Source: Methylobacterium sp. Leaf104 (GTDB lineage Bacteria > Pseudomonadota > Alphaproteobacteria > Rhizobiales > Beijerinckiaceae). Taken from it: 64,000 bases of DNA. The position numbers and the translations under genes are program-made. Location of the stretch: positions 113,241 through 177,240 of the forward strand of contig NZ_LMMZ01000041.1 of NCBI RefSeq assembly GCF_001422885.1, in the 5' to 3' direction. Position 1 is the first letter of the stretch; every line of letters begins with the position of its first letter. Shown in pieces: positions 42,890 to 51,782 of this stretch. Below the pieces are notes generated by a model, which had not been told where the DNA came from, did not search any database, and worked only from the letters and a program-made list of their open reading frames with translations.

Positions 42890-43740
42890 TGGAAACGGCG
42901 CCGCCCGACATCGTCTACCGCCCGCGCGGGCGCCTGCCCGGCACCCGTCCCGGCGCCCACCGGGGCCGCGAGGCCGGCGGCCTCGGCACCTTTCGCGATC
43001 AGGTGCCGTTCCTGCGGATGCCGGATGCCCGGCGCATCGACGTGCGCGCGACCCTGCGCGACCCCTTCGAGGGCACCGTCGTGCGGCGCTTCGAGGCGCG
43101 GACCCCGCTCGAGGTCTGGGCGCTCCTCGACCTTTCCGCCTCCATGCGCTTTGCCGGCGAGGCCGACCGCATGGCCCTGGCCTCCGCCTTCTGCGTCGGC
43201 CTCGCCGCCTCGGCCACCCGGATCGGCGATGCCTTCGGGCTGATCGGATGCGACGAGGCGTTGCGGGAGGACGTGTTCCTGGCGCCCAGCCGCGCCCCGG
43301 CCCGGGCCGCGGAGGTGGCGCGGCGCCTCGCGGGCACCGCCTGCACCGGCCACGGCGCCGCCGGCATGGTGGCGGCGACCCGCCGCCTCGCCGGCCGGCC
43401 GAAGATCGTGTTCCTCCTCTCCGATTTCCGCTGGCCGGAGGCGCTGATCACCGAGGTCTTCGCCGCCTTGGGCCGGCACGACCTCGTTCCGGTGCTTCTC
43501 GGCGACGCCGCCGAGGCGGAGGGCCTGCCGGACTGGGGCCTCCTCGAACTCGACGATCTCGAAGGCGCCGGGCGCCGGCTGGTCTTCATGCGACCCGCCC
43601 TGCGCCGGCGCTGGATCGCCCGCGAAGCCGCCCGGATCGCGACCCTGCGGCGCCTCGCGACGGCCCATGGCCGCCCGCCCTTCCGCCTCGCCGGCCGCTT
43701 CGATCCCGACGCGGTCAGTCGCCACCTCCTCGGCGCCTGA
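42889..43740 (+). CDS. mxaS: MxaS, DUF58 protein
   Basis: A 283-residue protein of the DUF58 family, normally found next to MoxR ATPases. A VWA-like metal site is recognisable (ALLDLSASMRFAGEAD, a D-x-S-x-S pattern). It acts with MxaR in calcium insertion into methanol dehydrogenase. The ATG at 42889 overlaps the mxaR stop; an in-frame GTG one codon earlier is possible. Codon use and overlap show it is translated as part of the same mRNA. Confidence 0.92.
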   Translation: METAPPDIVYRPRGRLPGTRPGAHRGREAGGLGTFRDQVPFLRMPDARRIDVRATLRDPFEGTVVRRFEARTPLEVWALLDLSASMRFAGEADRMALASAFCVGLAASATRIGDAFGLIGCDEALREDVFLAPSRAPARAAEVARRLAGTACTGHGAAGMVAATRRLAGRPKIVFLLSDFRWPEALITEVFAALGRHDLVPVLLGDAAEAEGLPDWGLLELDDLEGAGRRLVFMRPALRRRWIAREAARIATLRRLATAHGRPPFRLAGRFDPDAVSRHLLGA

Positions 43741-43748
43741 GGCGGATC

Positions 43749-44675
43749 ATGCGCATTCGCTTCCTCGCCTTGCTCCTCGCCGGCCTCGTCCTGTCCGGCC
43801 CGGCCGGGGCCCAGGTCCGCTCCGTCGAGGTCCGTACGCCGCGCCCGTTCGGCTACTTCCTCGGGGACCTGGTCCAAGCCGAAATCGACCTCGTGGTCGA
43901 GCCGGGATTCCGGCTCCAGGCCGCGTCGCTGCCGAAGCCGGGGGCGCTCACCTACTGGCTCGACCTGCGCGACCTCGACGCGACCGCGTCGGTACACGGC
44001 GACGCCCAGCGCCTGCGCCTCGGCCTCACCTACCAGACCTTCTACGCCGCCCTCGATGCCCGCGCCCTGGAGATCCCGGGCTTCAGCGTCACCTTCGTGA
44101 GCGAGAGCGATCACGGTGCCACGACCGTCAAGGCCGAAGTGCCGGCCTGGTCGTTCAACGTCTCGCCCCTGCGGGAGGTCCAGCCGCCCCGCCGGGACGA
44201 CCCGCGCGATTACATGCGTCCCGACGGGCAGGTCGGCCCCGGCGATCCGCGGCCCCTGCTCCTCGGCGCCGCCGGCTCCGCCAGCCTCGCCCTCCTGGCC
44301 TTGGCGGGTCTCGCCCGGGACCGGACCTGGTGGCCGTTCCGGGCCCGGCGCGGCCGTCCGTTCGGCCGCGCGGCCCGCCGCATCCGCGTCCTGGAGCGCC
44401 GGCCGGACCCGGTTCTCCATTACCGCGACGCGCTGCTGGCACTCCACCACGCCCTGGACACGGCGGGGGAACGCCGTCTGCTCGCCGACGATCTCGGTGA
44501 TTTCCTGACGACACACCCGGTCTACGCGGACGAGGGGCCGGATCTCGCCCGGTTCTTCGAGGCGTCCCGCCGGACCTTCTTCGGACCCGGACCGGAGGCC
44601 GGCCTCGGCGTGCTCGGCCCGGCCGACCTCGCCGCCCTCGCACGGCGCCTCGCCCGCGCGGAGCGCACCGCATGA
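43749..44675 (+). CDS. mxaA: MxaA, methanol dehydrogenase calcium-insertion protein
   Basis: A 308-residue protein with a signal peptide (FLALLLAGLVLSGPAGAQ), a periplasmic beta-rich domain (residues ~25-160), one membrane helix near 175-190 (LLLGAAGSASLALLALAGLA) and a cytoplasmic C-terminal domain with LHYRDALLALHHALD. This layout fits MxaA, without which MDH lacks calcium. It begins 9 bp after mxaS behind TGAGGCGG and overlaps mxaC by ATGA. Confidence 0.92.
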   Translation: MRIRFLALLLAGLVLSGPAGAQVRSVEVRTPRPFGYFLGDLVQAEIDLVVEPGFRLQAASLPKPGALTYWLDLRDLDATASVHGDAQRLRLGLTYQTFYAALDARALEIPGFSVTFVSESDHGATTVKAEVPAWSFNVSPLREVQPPRRDDPRDYMRPDGQVGPGDPRPLLLGAAGSASLALLALAGLARDRTWWPFRARRGRPFGRAARRIRVLERRPDPVLHYRDALLALHHALDTAGERRLLADDLGDFLTTHPVYADEGPDLARFFEASRRTFFGPGPEAGLGVLGPADLAALARRLARAERTA

Positions 44676-45727
44676 TCGATGCGCTCGCCCGCCTCTCCGC
44701 CGACCGTCCGGCCCTGCTCTGGCTCCTGCCCCTCGCCCTACTGCCGCTCCTGACCTCTGCCCAGCGCAGGGTCCCCGTGGCCGCCATCGCGGCGGTCCCG
44801 GCCGACGGCCCGTCGCGGGCGATCGGTGTCCTCGTGCGCGGCGCCGGGATCGTCGCCATCGCGGGTCTGATCCTCGCCCTGGCCGGCCCCTACCGTCGGG
44901 GCGAGACCCTGACGCGGACCGGAATCGGGGCCCAGGTCTCGATCCTGATCGACCGCTCGGGCAGCATGAACGAGACCTTCGCCGGGCGGCAGCCCTCCGG
45001 CATCGAGGAATCGAAGGCCGCCGCCTCCCGCCGGCTGCTCGCCGCCTTCGTGGGAAGCCGGGCGCACGACCAGTTCGCCGTCACGGCCTTCTCGACGGCA
45101 CCCATGCTGGTGGTCCCCATGACCGACCGGCACGCGGCGGTCCGGGCCGCCATCGCGGCCATCGACAGGCCAGGCCTCGACTACACCAACATCGCGCGCG
45201 GCCTCGCCATGGGCCTGTCCCAGTTCGGACCCGCGAGCCCCGCCACCTCCCGCGCCCTCCTCCTGGTCTCGGACGGAGCGGCCGTGATCGATCCGCGCGT
45301 GCAGGATACCCTGCGCGCCGCCTTCGCCCGCCTGCATCCGAACCTGTACTGGCTGTTCCTGCGCACGAAGGGCTCGCCCTCCATCGCCGATCGTCCGGCG
45401 GGCGAGGACACCCCGCAGGCGGCCCCCGAACGTCACCTCGACCTGTTTTTCAAGAGCCTGCGGACGCCCTACCGCGCTTTCGAGGCCGAGGGAGCGGAGG
45501 CGGTGGCGGAGGCGATCGCCCAGATCGAGCGGCTGGAGCGCGACCCGATCCCCTATACCGAGCAGCGCCCGCGCCGTGATCTTGCGGGATTCGCCTACGC
45601 CGCCAGCCTGGTCGGGCTGGTCGTCCTCGTCGCGGCCAAGCTCGGGGAGGCGGATCTGCGCCGGAGCGGCCTACCGGCCGCGCAGTCCCTGGCCATTGCA
45701 TCCGCCCCGGCGAGGCGCGCCGCATGA
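44672..45727 (+). CDS. mxaC: MxaC, membrane VWA-domain protein
   Basis: A 351-residue protein with an N-terminal membrane anchor (ALLWLLPLALLPLLTSAQ), a second helix near residues 50-70, a VWA domain with an intact MIDAS motif (ILIDRSGSMNETF) and a C-terminal helix (FAYAASLVGLVVLVAAKLGE). VWA proteins with this anchor are partners of MoxR ATPases. It is required for calcium insertion in the M. extorquens system. It overlaps both neighbours by ATGA. Confidence 0.93.
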   Translation: MIDALARLSADRPALLWLLPLALLPLLTSAQRRVPVAAIAAVPADGPSRAIGVLVRGAGIVAIAGLILALAGPYRRGETLTRTGIGAQVSILIDRSGSMNETFAGRQPSGIEESKAAASRRLLAAFVGSRAHDQFAVTAFSTAPMLVVPMTDRHAAVRAAIAAIDRPGLDYTNIARGLAMGLSQFGPASPATSRALLLVSDGAAVIDPRVQDTLRAAFARLHPNLYWLFLRTKGSPSIADRPAGEDTPQAAPERHLDLFFKSLRTPYRAFEAEGAEAVAEAIAQIERLERDPIPYTEQRPRRDLAGFAYAASLVGLVVLVAAKLGEADLRRSGLPAAQSLAIASAPARRAA

Positions 45728-46368
45728 CGACGGCCATGCATCTGCCCGAGCGCGCAGCGCCACACCAGCACGCCGACCGCCTGCGGACGCGTCGCACGGG
45801 CTTGAGCGGGGTATGGCGGCGGACCCGGCCGTGCCTCCTCGCCCTGTTGCCGGTCTTGCTTCTCATCGCTGCCCTGGGCTGTGCCTATGGTGCCTGGCGG
45901 ATCGCCCGCGACAACGCCACGATTCGGGCTCTCGCGGCGGGCCAGGACCTCGCGGTTCCGGTCGGGGCCGCCCCGCCTCTTCTCCTCGCGCGCGTTCAAC
46001 ATCTTGCCCGGCGCGGTGCCGTGGAGGCGATCGAGCCGTTGATCGCGGCTCTGGATGGGCAGGGCGCACGCGACCGGGCCGCTCGTGCCCGTTTCGCCCT
46101 GGCCAACGCCCACCTGCGTCAGGCCTTCGATCATCTGGAGCGCGGCGATCTCGACCCGGCCGGACCCCGCATCACCCTGGCGCGCCAGGAGTACCGGCGG
46201 GCGCTCCAGGGCCGTCCGGATTTCTGGGACGCCAAGTTCAACCTCGATGTCGCCTCGCGCCTGCTGCGCGACTTCCCCGAGTTCGAGCGCAAGTCCGGCA
46301 ATGCCCTGGCTGCGGAGCCGAAGAAGATCTGGACCGACATTCCTGGCCAGCCGCGGGGCGAGCCGTGA
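45724..46368 (+). CDS. mxaK: MxaK, membrane-anchored protein of MDH maturation
   Basis: A 214-residue protein with one membrane helix near residues 38-60 (LALLPVLLLIAALGCAYGAW) and a periplasmic helical part that looks TPR-like (ARFALANAHLRQAFDHLERG, ARQEYRRALQGRPDFWDAKF). MxaK belongs to the calcium-insertion group. Start and stop overlap mxaC and mxaL by 4 bp each. Confidence 0.9.
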   Translation: MTTAMHLPERAAPHQHADRLRTRRTGLSGVWRRTRPCLLALLPVLLLIAALGCAYGAWRIARDNATIRALAAGQDLAVPVGAAPPLLLARVQHLARRGAVEAIEPLIAALDGQGARDRAARARFALANAHLRQAFDHLERGDLDPAGPRITLARQEYRRALQGRPDFWDAKFNLDVASRLLRDFPEFERKSGNALAAEPKKIWTDIPGQPRGEP

Positions 46369-47354
46369 CCCTGGCCGGATTGGTCCTGCGGAACCTGTCG
46401 GACGGACGCCTGCGCCTCCTCGCCGGAGCTCTCGTGCTGGTGGCGATGGCCCTCGTGGCGCGTCCGTTTCCGTTCGCCCGCCACGGCGTCGCGATCCTGG
46501 CGATCGTCGACATCACGGGCAGCATGAACGTCCGCGACTATGTCGGTGCCGACGGGATGCCTGCGAGCCGTCTCGACACCGCGAAGGCGGCGCTCCGCGA
46601 CCTCGTCGCCGGACTGCCCTGCGGATCGCAGGTGGCGCTGGGCCTCTTCACGGAGCGACGGCCCTTCCTCCTGTTCACCCCCATCGAGACGTGTTCCGGC
46701 TTCGCGCCCATCGACGGGGCGCTGGCGGCCCTTGACTGGCGCATGGCCTGGGAAGGCGACAGCCGGATCTCCGCCGGCCTGTTCCGCAGCCTCGCCATGG
46801 CAGAGGAACTCGGAACCGATCTTGTGTTCATCACCGACGGGCAGGAGGCGCCGCCCCTGCCGAGCCGCGGTGGACCGGCCTTCGACGGCAGGCCTGGTGC
46901 CGTGCGAGGCCTCATCGTGGGAGCCGGGGCACCTAGTCTCTCGCCGATCCCACGCTACGACGACCGGGGACGCGAGACCGGCTTCTATGGGGCCGGCGAC
47001 GTCCAGCAGGAGAACCGCTTCGGGCCGCCCCCGGCCGATGCCGAGCACCGCGAGGGCTACAACCCGCGCAACGCGCCCTTCGGAGCCGCCGCCGCCAGCG
47101 GCACCGAGCACCTGTCCTCGGTTCGCGAAGCCTACCTGCGAACACTCGCCGGCGAGACCGGCCTCACCTACGCGCCCCTCGATGGCTCGACCGGGCTCGG
47201 TGCGGCGCTCATGGCCGCCGCGACGCCACGTCCGGTTCCGGGCCGCTTCGACCCGCGTCCCGTTCTCGGCGCGGCCGCGCTGCTGCTCCTGCTCGCAACC
47301 TTCCTCGCACCCCTGCTCCGCACGCGTGGAATCCCGACTTGGAAAAAGGCCTGA
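46365..47354 (+). CDS. mxaL: MxaL, VWA-domain protein
   Basis: A 329-residue protein, start GTG 46365 overlapping the mxaK stop (GTGA). One N-terminal membrane helix (LLAGALVLVAMALVARPFPF) precedes a VWA domain with the MIDAS-like AIVDITGSMNVRD, and a C-terminal helix (LGAAALLLLLATFLAPLL) closes it. It pairs with MxaC as the second VWA partner of MxaR in calcium insertion. It ends 3 bp before mxaD. Confidence 0.92.
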   Translation: MTLAGLVLRNLSDGRLRLLAGALVLVAMALVARPFPFARHGVAILAIVDITGSMNVRDYVGADGMPASRLDTAKAALRDLVAGLPCGSQVALGLFTERRPFLLFTPIETCSGFAPIDGALAALDWRMAWEGDSRISAGLFRSLAMAEELGTDLVFITDGQEAPPLPSRGGPAFDGRPGAVRGLIVGAGAPSLSPIPRYDDRGRETGFYGAGDVQQENRFGPPPADAEHREGYNPRNAPFGAAAASGTEHLSSVREAYLRTLAGETGLTYAPLDGSTGLGAALMAAATPRPVPGRFDPRPVLGAAALLLLLATFLAPLLRTRGIPTWKKA

Positions 47355-47357
47355 TCG

Positions 47358-47891
47358 ATGCGCCTCCGCGTTCCCATCCTCGTCCTGACCCTCCTCTCCG
47401 GGACGGCCCTCGCCCATGGACCGACCCCGCAGAAGGTCGACCAGAGCATCGTCATCGCCGCCAAACCCGATGCCGTCTGGAAGGTGGTCGGCGAATTCGC
47501 GGGCATCGGGTCCTGGCACCCGGATGTCGCCGGGAGCGAGGGCCGCGGCGGCAACCGGTCCGGCGGCCAGCGCACGGTCACGCTCAAGGCGGGCGGCACC
47601 CTGCACGAAGGGCTCGACGAGATGAACGCCGCCGGGCGGAGCTATTCGTACCGCCTGTCCGACCCCGACCTGAAGGCACTGCCGGTCTCGTCCTACTCGG
47701 CGACCCTGACGGTGTCCCCTGAGGGCGACGGCTCCAGGGTCGAGTGGCTCGGGCGGTTCTACCGGGGCGATACCGGGAACGAGCCGCCGGAGGATCTCAG
47801 CGACGAGGCCGGGCGCACCGCCATGAACCGCTACTTCGCGGATGGTCTGCAGGGCTTGAAGGCGACGGTCGAAGGGAAGGCCGCCCCATGA
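47358..47891 (+). CDS. mxaD: MxaD, periplasmic SRPBCC-type protein
   Basis: A 177-residue protein with a signal peptide (RVPILVLTLLSGTALAHG) and an SRPBCC/polyketide-cyclase-like fold (IAAKPDAVWKVVGEFAGIGS, SRVEWLGRFYRG). In methylotrophs MxaD is reported to improve the interaction between MDH and cytochrome cL. It is overlapped by mxaE (ATGA). Confidence 0.92.
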   Translation: MRLRVPILVLTLLSGTALAHGPTPQKVDQSIVIAAKPDAVWKVVGEFAGIGSWHPDVAGSEGRGGNRSGGQRTVTLKAGGTLHEGLDEMNAAGRSYSYRLSDPDLKALPVSSYSATLTVSPEGDGSRVEWLGRFYRGDTGNEPPEDLSDEAGRTAMNRYFADGLQGLKATVEGKAAP

Positions 47892-48841
47892 TCGGAGGTC
47901 GGATCCCGGCGTCCTTCGTCCTCGCCACGCTGGCCGGTCTCGCCGCCAGCGCCGGCGAAGCGCAGACCATCTACGTGGCGAGCCAGGGCGCCGGGACCCT
48001 GGTCGCGTTGGCTCCGGGCGCGACGTCGGGCGCTGCGCCCCTCGCGGTCGGACGCAGCCCCGCCCAAGCCGCGGCCGGTCCCGAAGGGAGCCTCTACCTC
48101 ACCCACCCCGATACGGGGCGGATCACGGTCGTCGACGGGGCCGGCGGATCGATCCGGCAGACCTATTCCGTGCCCGGTCAGCCCTTTGGCATCGCGGTTT
48201 CTCCCGACGGTGTGCATCTCTTTGTCGGGGATTGGGCGGGCCACCGGGTGATGCGCTTGTCCGCCAGGACCGGCGCATTCGAGGGGGCGGTGGCAGTCGG
48301 CCGCGAGCCGGCCGGCCTCGTCCTGGGCCGTGATGGAACGCTCTACGTGGCCGACCGGGAGAGCCGGCAGGTCAGCGTTGTCGACACCCGGGCCATGGCG
48401 TGCGTGAACACCATTCCGGTGGGTGAGGGGCCCTTCGCCCTGGCGCTGAACTCCGCCCAGGACCGTCTCTACATCGCGAACGTGCGCAGCGGCGACGTGA
48501 GCGTCATCGACACGATCGCTCGCCGGGTCGTCGCTACTTTCGCGGTGGGTGGAATGCCCTACGGGGTCGCCGTGAGTCCGGACGGCGCCCGGATCTTCGT
48601 CACCGACCAGCGCGCCGGTACCCTCGTCGTCCTCGGTGCGGCCGACGGGGCCCTGCGCGCGACCGTGCCGGTCGGCCGCTACCCGGAAGGCGTCGCTGTC
48701 ACCGCGCAACAGGCCTACGTCGCGAACTGGTTCTCGGATTCCGTCTCCGTCATCGATCTCGCAAGCCTGCGCGAGACGGCACGCATCGCTGTGCCAGAAG
48801 GCCCGCGCAGCCTCGCGATCATGACCGAGGATGATCGATGA
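47888..48841 (+). CDS. mxaE: MxaE, periplasmic YVTN beta-propeller protein
   Basis: A 317-residue protein with a signal peptide (ATLAGLAASAGEA) and about seven YVTN-type repeats (IYVASQGAGTLVAL, LYIANVRSGDVSVIDTIARR, AYVANWFSDSVSVIDLASLR). The name follows its place between mxaD and mxaH. No biochemical role is settled; a scaffold or accessory function in MDH maturation is plausible. It overlaps both neighbours by ATGA. Confidence 0.85.
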   Translation: MIGGRIPASFVLATLAGLAASAGEAQTIYVASQGAGTLVALAPGATSGAAPLAVGRSPAQAAAGPEGSLYLTHPDTGRITVVDGAGGSIRQTYSVPGQPFGIAVSPDGVHLFVGDWAGHRVMRLSARTGAFEGAVAVGREPAGLVLGRDGTLYVADRESRQVSVVDTRAMACVNTIPVGEGPFALALNSAQDRLYIANVRSGDVSVIDTIARRVVATFAVGGMPYGVAVSPDGARIFVTDQRAGTLVVLGAADGALRATVPVGRYPEGVAVTAQQAYVANWFSDSVSVIDLASLRETARIAVPEGPRSLAIMTEDDR

Positions 48842-49350
48842 GGCTCCGCACCACGCCGGCGCTCGCGCTCCTTCTGGTTCTGGGGGCCTGCGATGGCGGC
48901 GAACCCGTACAGGAAACGGCAGTCGTGGCAACGAAGTCGGATGCGGAGGCCCCGATCTGGCTATCGCCGACGGACGGGATGGAGCCGGCGGTTTGGCTTG
49001 CTCGGCGCGAACCGGGACAGCCCCTGGCGGACACCGCCATGCGGAGCGATCACCTGCGCCACAGCCTCTCCCGGGCGAAGGAGACGTTCATCGAAGATCC
49101 GCGCATGATCGCCAACCGAACGGTACAGCTCGGACAGATGCTGGCCGAGGCCGGTGAGCCCGAGAGCTACACCGACCTGCTCGAGGGCCTCGAAGGCGCG
49201 GCATCGCCGACACATCGCAAGCAGCTCTACGGCGAGCTGTGCCAGCACTACTACAACAGCCGGCAACAGGGGCTGGATCGGTCGCAGGCCCTCGCACGCC
49301 TCACCGAACGATATGCCGCGCAGCCTGCCGCGCCGGATGTCGCCCGATGA
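48838..49350 (+). CDS. mxaH: MxaH, putative lipoprotein
   Basis: A 170-residue protein with a lipoprotein signal (ALALLLVLGAC, Cys18 as the lipobox cysteine). The mature part is helical and acidic/arginine-rich (DHLRHSLSRAKETFIEDPRM). In M. extorquens, mxaH sits at this place and its function is not known. Named by synteny. It overlaps mxaE and mxaB by 4 bp. Confidence 0.85.
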   Translation: MRLRTTPALALLLVLGACDGGEPVQETAVVATKSDAEAPIWLSPTDGMEPAVWLARREPGQPLADTAMRSDHLRHSLSRAKETFIEDPRMIANRTVQLGQMLAEAGEPESYTDLLEGLEGAASPTHRKQLYGELCQHYYNSRQQGLDRSQALARLTERYAAQPAAPDVAR

Positions 49351-49985
49351 CATCCGGCGCGGCGAGCATCCTCATCGCGGACGACCATCCCGTGATCCTG
49401 AGAGGATTCCGGACCCTCATGGAGGATGCCGGCATGACGACGATCCACGAGGCAACCACCATCGTCGAGGCCTATCGGGCCTTCTACCGACAACGCCCGG
49501 GAATGGTCGTCGCCGATCTCACCTTCGGCGATCAGGGCTTGACGGGTCTGTCCCTGATCCGCCGCATCCGGACCCTGGAGCGCAGAACCCGGATCCTCGC
49601 GTTCAGCATGCACGATGATCCCACGATCATCGCGCGTGCTCTTGAGAACGGAGCGATCGGCTATGTGCTCAAGGATGCCCCGGCTACGGAGTTCCTCCGG
49701 GCCTTCGACCAAGTCCGCCGCGGAAAAAGCTACCTCGATCACGACATCGCCCTCCGTGTGGCTATGCTAAACGCGACCGCCGAACGGTCGTCGGCATCGG
49801 ATCTTTCGGAGCGGGAACTCCAGGTGCTATCGCTCATCAAGGACGGAAACTCCTATCAGGCGATCGCCGAAAAACTGTCGATGAAGTATAAGACCGTCGT
49901 AAACGTTATTTCAGCCATTCGACGAAAATCAGGGTCTCGGAGTTTTGCCGAACTGGTAAATTTTTCGATGTATATAAAGATTTGA
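49347..49985 (+). CDS. mxaB: MxaB, LuxR/NarL-family response regulator of methanol oxidation
   Basis: A 212-residue response regulator. The receiver domain has the acidic pair Asp12-Asp13 (LIADDHPVI), phosphoacceptor Asp57 (VVADLTFGD) and Lys109 (VLKDAP), so it is phosphorylation-competent. A LuxR-type HTH follows (LSERELQVLSLIKDGNSYQA, ...). In M. extorquens mxaB is required for mxa expression and is last in the cluster, as here. Its ATG overlaps the mxaH stop. The cognate kinase is not in the window. The leader of mxaF is an obvious target to test. Confidence 0.93.
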   Translation: MTSGAASILIADDHPVILRGFRTLMEDAGMTTIHEATTIVEAYRAFYRQRPGMVVADLTFGDQGLTGLSLIRRIRTLERRTRILAFSMHDDPTIIARALENGAIGYVLKDAPATEFLRAFDQVRRGKSYLDHDIALRVAMLNATAERSSASDLSERELQVLSLIKDGNSYQAIAEKLSMKYKTVVNVISAIRRKSGSRSFAELVNFSMYIKI

Positions 49986-50452
49986 TTTATTTTCCAATAC
50001 TTAATACCTTGAATGACCTATTATCATATCACTGACTGGCACATCGCATTCGTCCGCCAATCTTGGACGGCATATTCCGGCAGCCGCGACTTGGATGATG
50101 TCTTCCGGCGTTTGGGCTGAGAGATGTGCTCGTCGATGTATCTCGACCTCACCTCACCGAACCCACAGACCGAACCGTCGGACTTGCTCGGCTCGGGAAG
50201 GGAACCATGCTTTCGAAGACTATGCTATGTGCTTCGATTTCCGAATGATCGCCGCGGACTCTGGAATCGACAGCACGTAGCAAGAACAAACAACGCATAA
50301 GGATTTGTTCATTTTAATATAACCGCCGAGATGATGGATCATCTTTCGCGTGTCGAGGGTTCAAATCCCTCCCTCGCCAGCACGAAGCCCACCCGGTCCG
50401 TGACTGGGCGGCCTGGATTCGTCGATGCGATGCACGGCCGGACAGGTTCCAC
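49986..50452. other. AT-rich intergenic region after mxaB
   Basis: About 470 bp, with AT-rich stretches at 49986-50040 and 50270-50330. No protein gene was seen. It contains a perfect 6-bp-arm dyad GATGAT-GG-ATCATC at 50330-50343 and, just after it, a tRNA-like 3' end (separate entry). Confidence 0.5.
50355..50379 (+). tRNA. tRNA 3'-end fragment (T arm plus acceptor strand)
   Basis: GAGGG-TTCAAAT-CCCTC is a perfect T stem-loop with the TTCAA(A/G)T loop of real tRNAs, followed by a 7-base strand CCTCGCC and A. A matching 5' acceptor (GGCGAGG), D arm and anticodon arm are absent upstream. It is therefore a fragment, as left by integration of an element at a tRNA gene, or a chance look-alike. 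Confidence 0.4.
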
Positions 50453-51688
50453 TCAGCGACGTTTCGCGTCGGCGCCGAGGTGGGGCGACAGGACGAGCAT
50501 GAGCGGCACGACGGCGAGGGCCGTCGCGGCGGCGGCCAGCATCGCGGTGCGGGGGCCGGCGGCGTCGCCCAGGCGGCCGTAGAGCAGGGGGGCCGCGAGG
50601 GCGCTGCCGCCCAGGGTCCAGGTGTAGAAGACCGCGAAGGCCTTCGCGACCTGGCCGCCCGGCGCGAGTTCCGGCACCGTCCCGTAGAGCACCGAGGAGG
50701 TTCCGTTCAACATGAGGCCGACCACCGGCAGGAGCGCCAGAACGGGCACCAGCGGGAGCGCGATCACGGCGAGGATCGCCAGCGCCGTGCCGGTCTCGGT
50801 CAGGATCACGGTCCGCGTCACGCCGAAGCGCTCGCCGAACCGCCCGCAGACGGCCTTGCCGAGCGCCCCTCCGATGAAGACGGCCGAGAGGGCGAAGCCC
50901 ACCGTGGTCAGGCCGGCGCCCTTTTCCTGGAGCAGGAAGGGCAGGTAGAGCAGGAAGGCCGGGCGTGCAGCGTTGTCGAGAAGGCCGATGGTCACGAGCA
51001 GGCGGAAGCCGGCGCTTCCGGTACTATCGGGACCGGCGGCGCACCGCGACCGATCCGGCACCTCGTCCCGTGACGCGGGATCACGCGGCAGCATGCGCCG
51101 GAGTCCGATGGCCACCACGACGCCGAGGGCGGCGATCAGCCAGAGCGCCGTGCGCCAGTCCGTCAGCGTCAGCAGGAGCCCGACGAGGGGCGGCACGCTG
51201 GCCTTTCCGAGATCGCCCGTGAAGTTGTAGGTGCCGAGCGGTCCGCGCGCCGAGCCGCCATAGGCGCGGGCGATCACCGCGGAGGCCAGGGGATGCTGGG
51301 TGCTGCTGCCGATGCCGCCGAGTGTGAGGGCGATGCAGAGGCCGGCCAGGCTTCCGGAGAAGCCGGCCAGCGCGTAGCCGCCAGCGCTGATCAGGGTCCC
51401 CAAGATGAGCACCGTCCGGGCACCGAAGCGCTCCGCCAGCCTGGCCGCCGGCATCTGCAGGGCGGCGAGCGCGCCGTTGTAGAGGCTGCGCAGCAGGGCA
51501 AGGGCGGCGTAGCCGAGGGCGAACTCCGCCTGCCAGACCGGCAGGAGCACGTAGATCAGGTCCGTGTAGCCGTCGTGCAGGGCGTGGTTGAGGCCGACGG
51601 CGGCCAGGGTCCGCCGTGCCTCCGGACGGAGCAGAGCATCGACGGCGGAGACGCTTGAGGACGCGGTCGGATCCTGCGTGGGCGGCAT
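50453..51688 (-). CDS. MFS efflux transporter, fosmidomycin-resistance (Fsr)-like
   Basis: A 411-residue transporter with 12 predicted membrane helices. The start region (LNHALHDGYTDLIYVLLPVW, then LQMPAARLAERFGARTVLI) resembles the HxxHD...LLP and (Q)PxxGxxxDR signatures of the Fsr subgroup. It likely exports a toxic small molecule. The ATG at 51688 was chosen since the upstream extension is arginine-rich and unlike the family. The LysR gene at 51783 is divergent, 94 bp away, and probably controls it. Confidence 0.85.
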   Translation of the reverse strand: MPPTQDPTASSSVSAVDALLRPEARRTLAAVGLNHALHDGYTDLIYVLLPVWQAEFALGYAALALLRSLYNGALAALQMPAARLAERFGARTVLILGTLISAGGYALAGFSGSLAGLCIALTLGGIGSSTQHPLASAVIARAYGGSARGPLGTYNFTGDLGKASVPPLVGLLLTLTDWRTALWLIAALGVVVAIGLRRMLPRDPASRDEVPDRSRCAAGPDSTGSAGFRLLVTIGLLDNAARPAFLLYLPFLLQEKGAGLTTVGFALSAVFIGGALGKAVCGRFGERFGVTRTVILTETGTALAILAVIALPLVPVLALLPVVGLMLNGTSSVLYGTVPELAPGGQVAKAFAVFYTWTLGGSALAAPLLYGRLGDAAGPRTAMLAAAATALAVVPLMLVLSPHLGADAKRR

Positions 51689-51782
51689 GTGCGAACGACC
51701 CTGTTTTGCCGACGCAGGATCGCCCGCTCGTCCGCGGCTGACAAACGCCTTATGCTGACGCTCGCGTGAGGAAACCTGACCC

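Noticed and set aside
50290..50382. A complete tRNA gene
   Set aside because: Only the T arm and 3' acceptor strand are present; no matching 5' acceptor, D arm or anticodon arm can be folded upstream.
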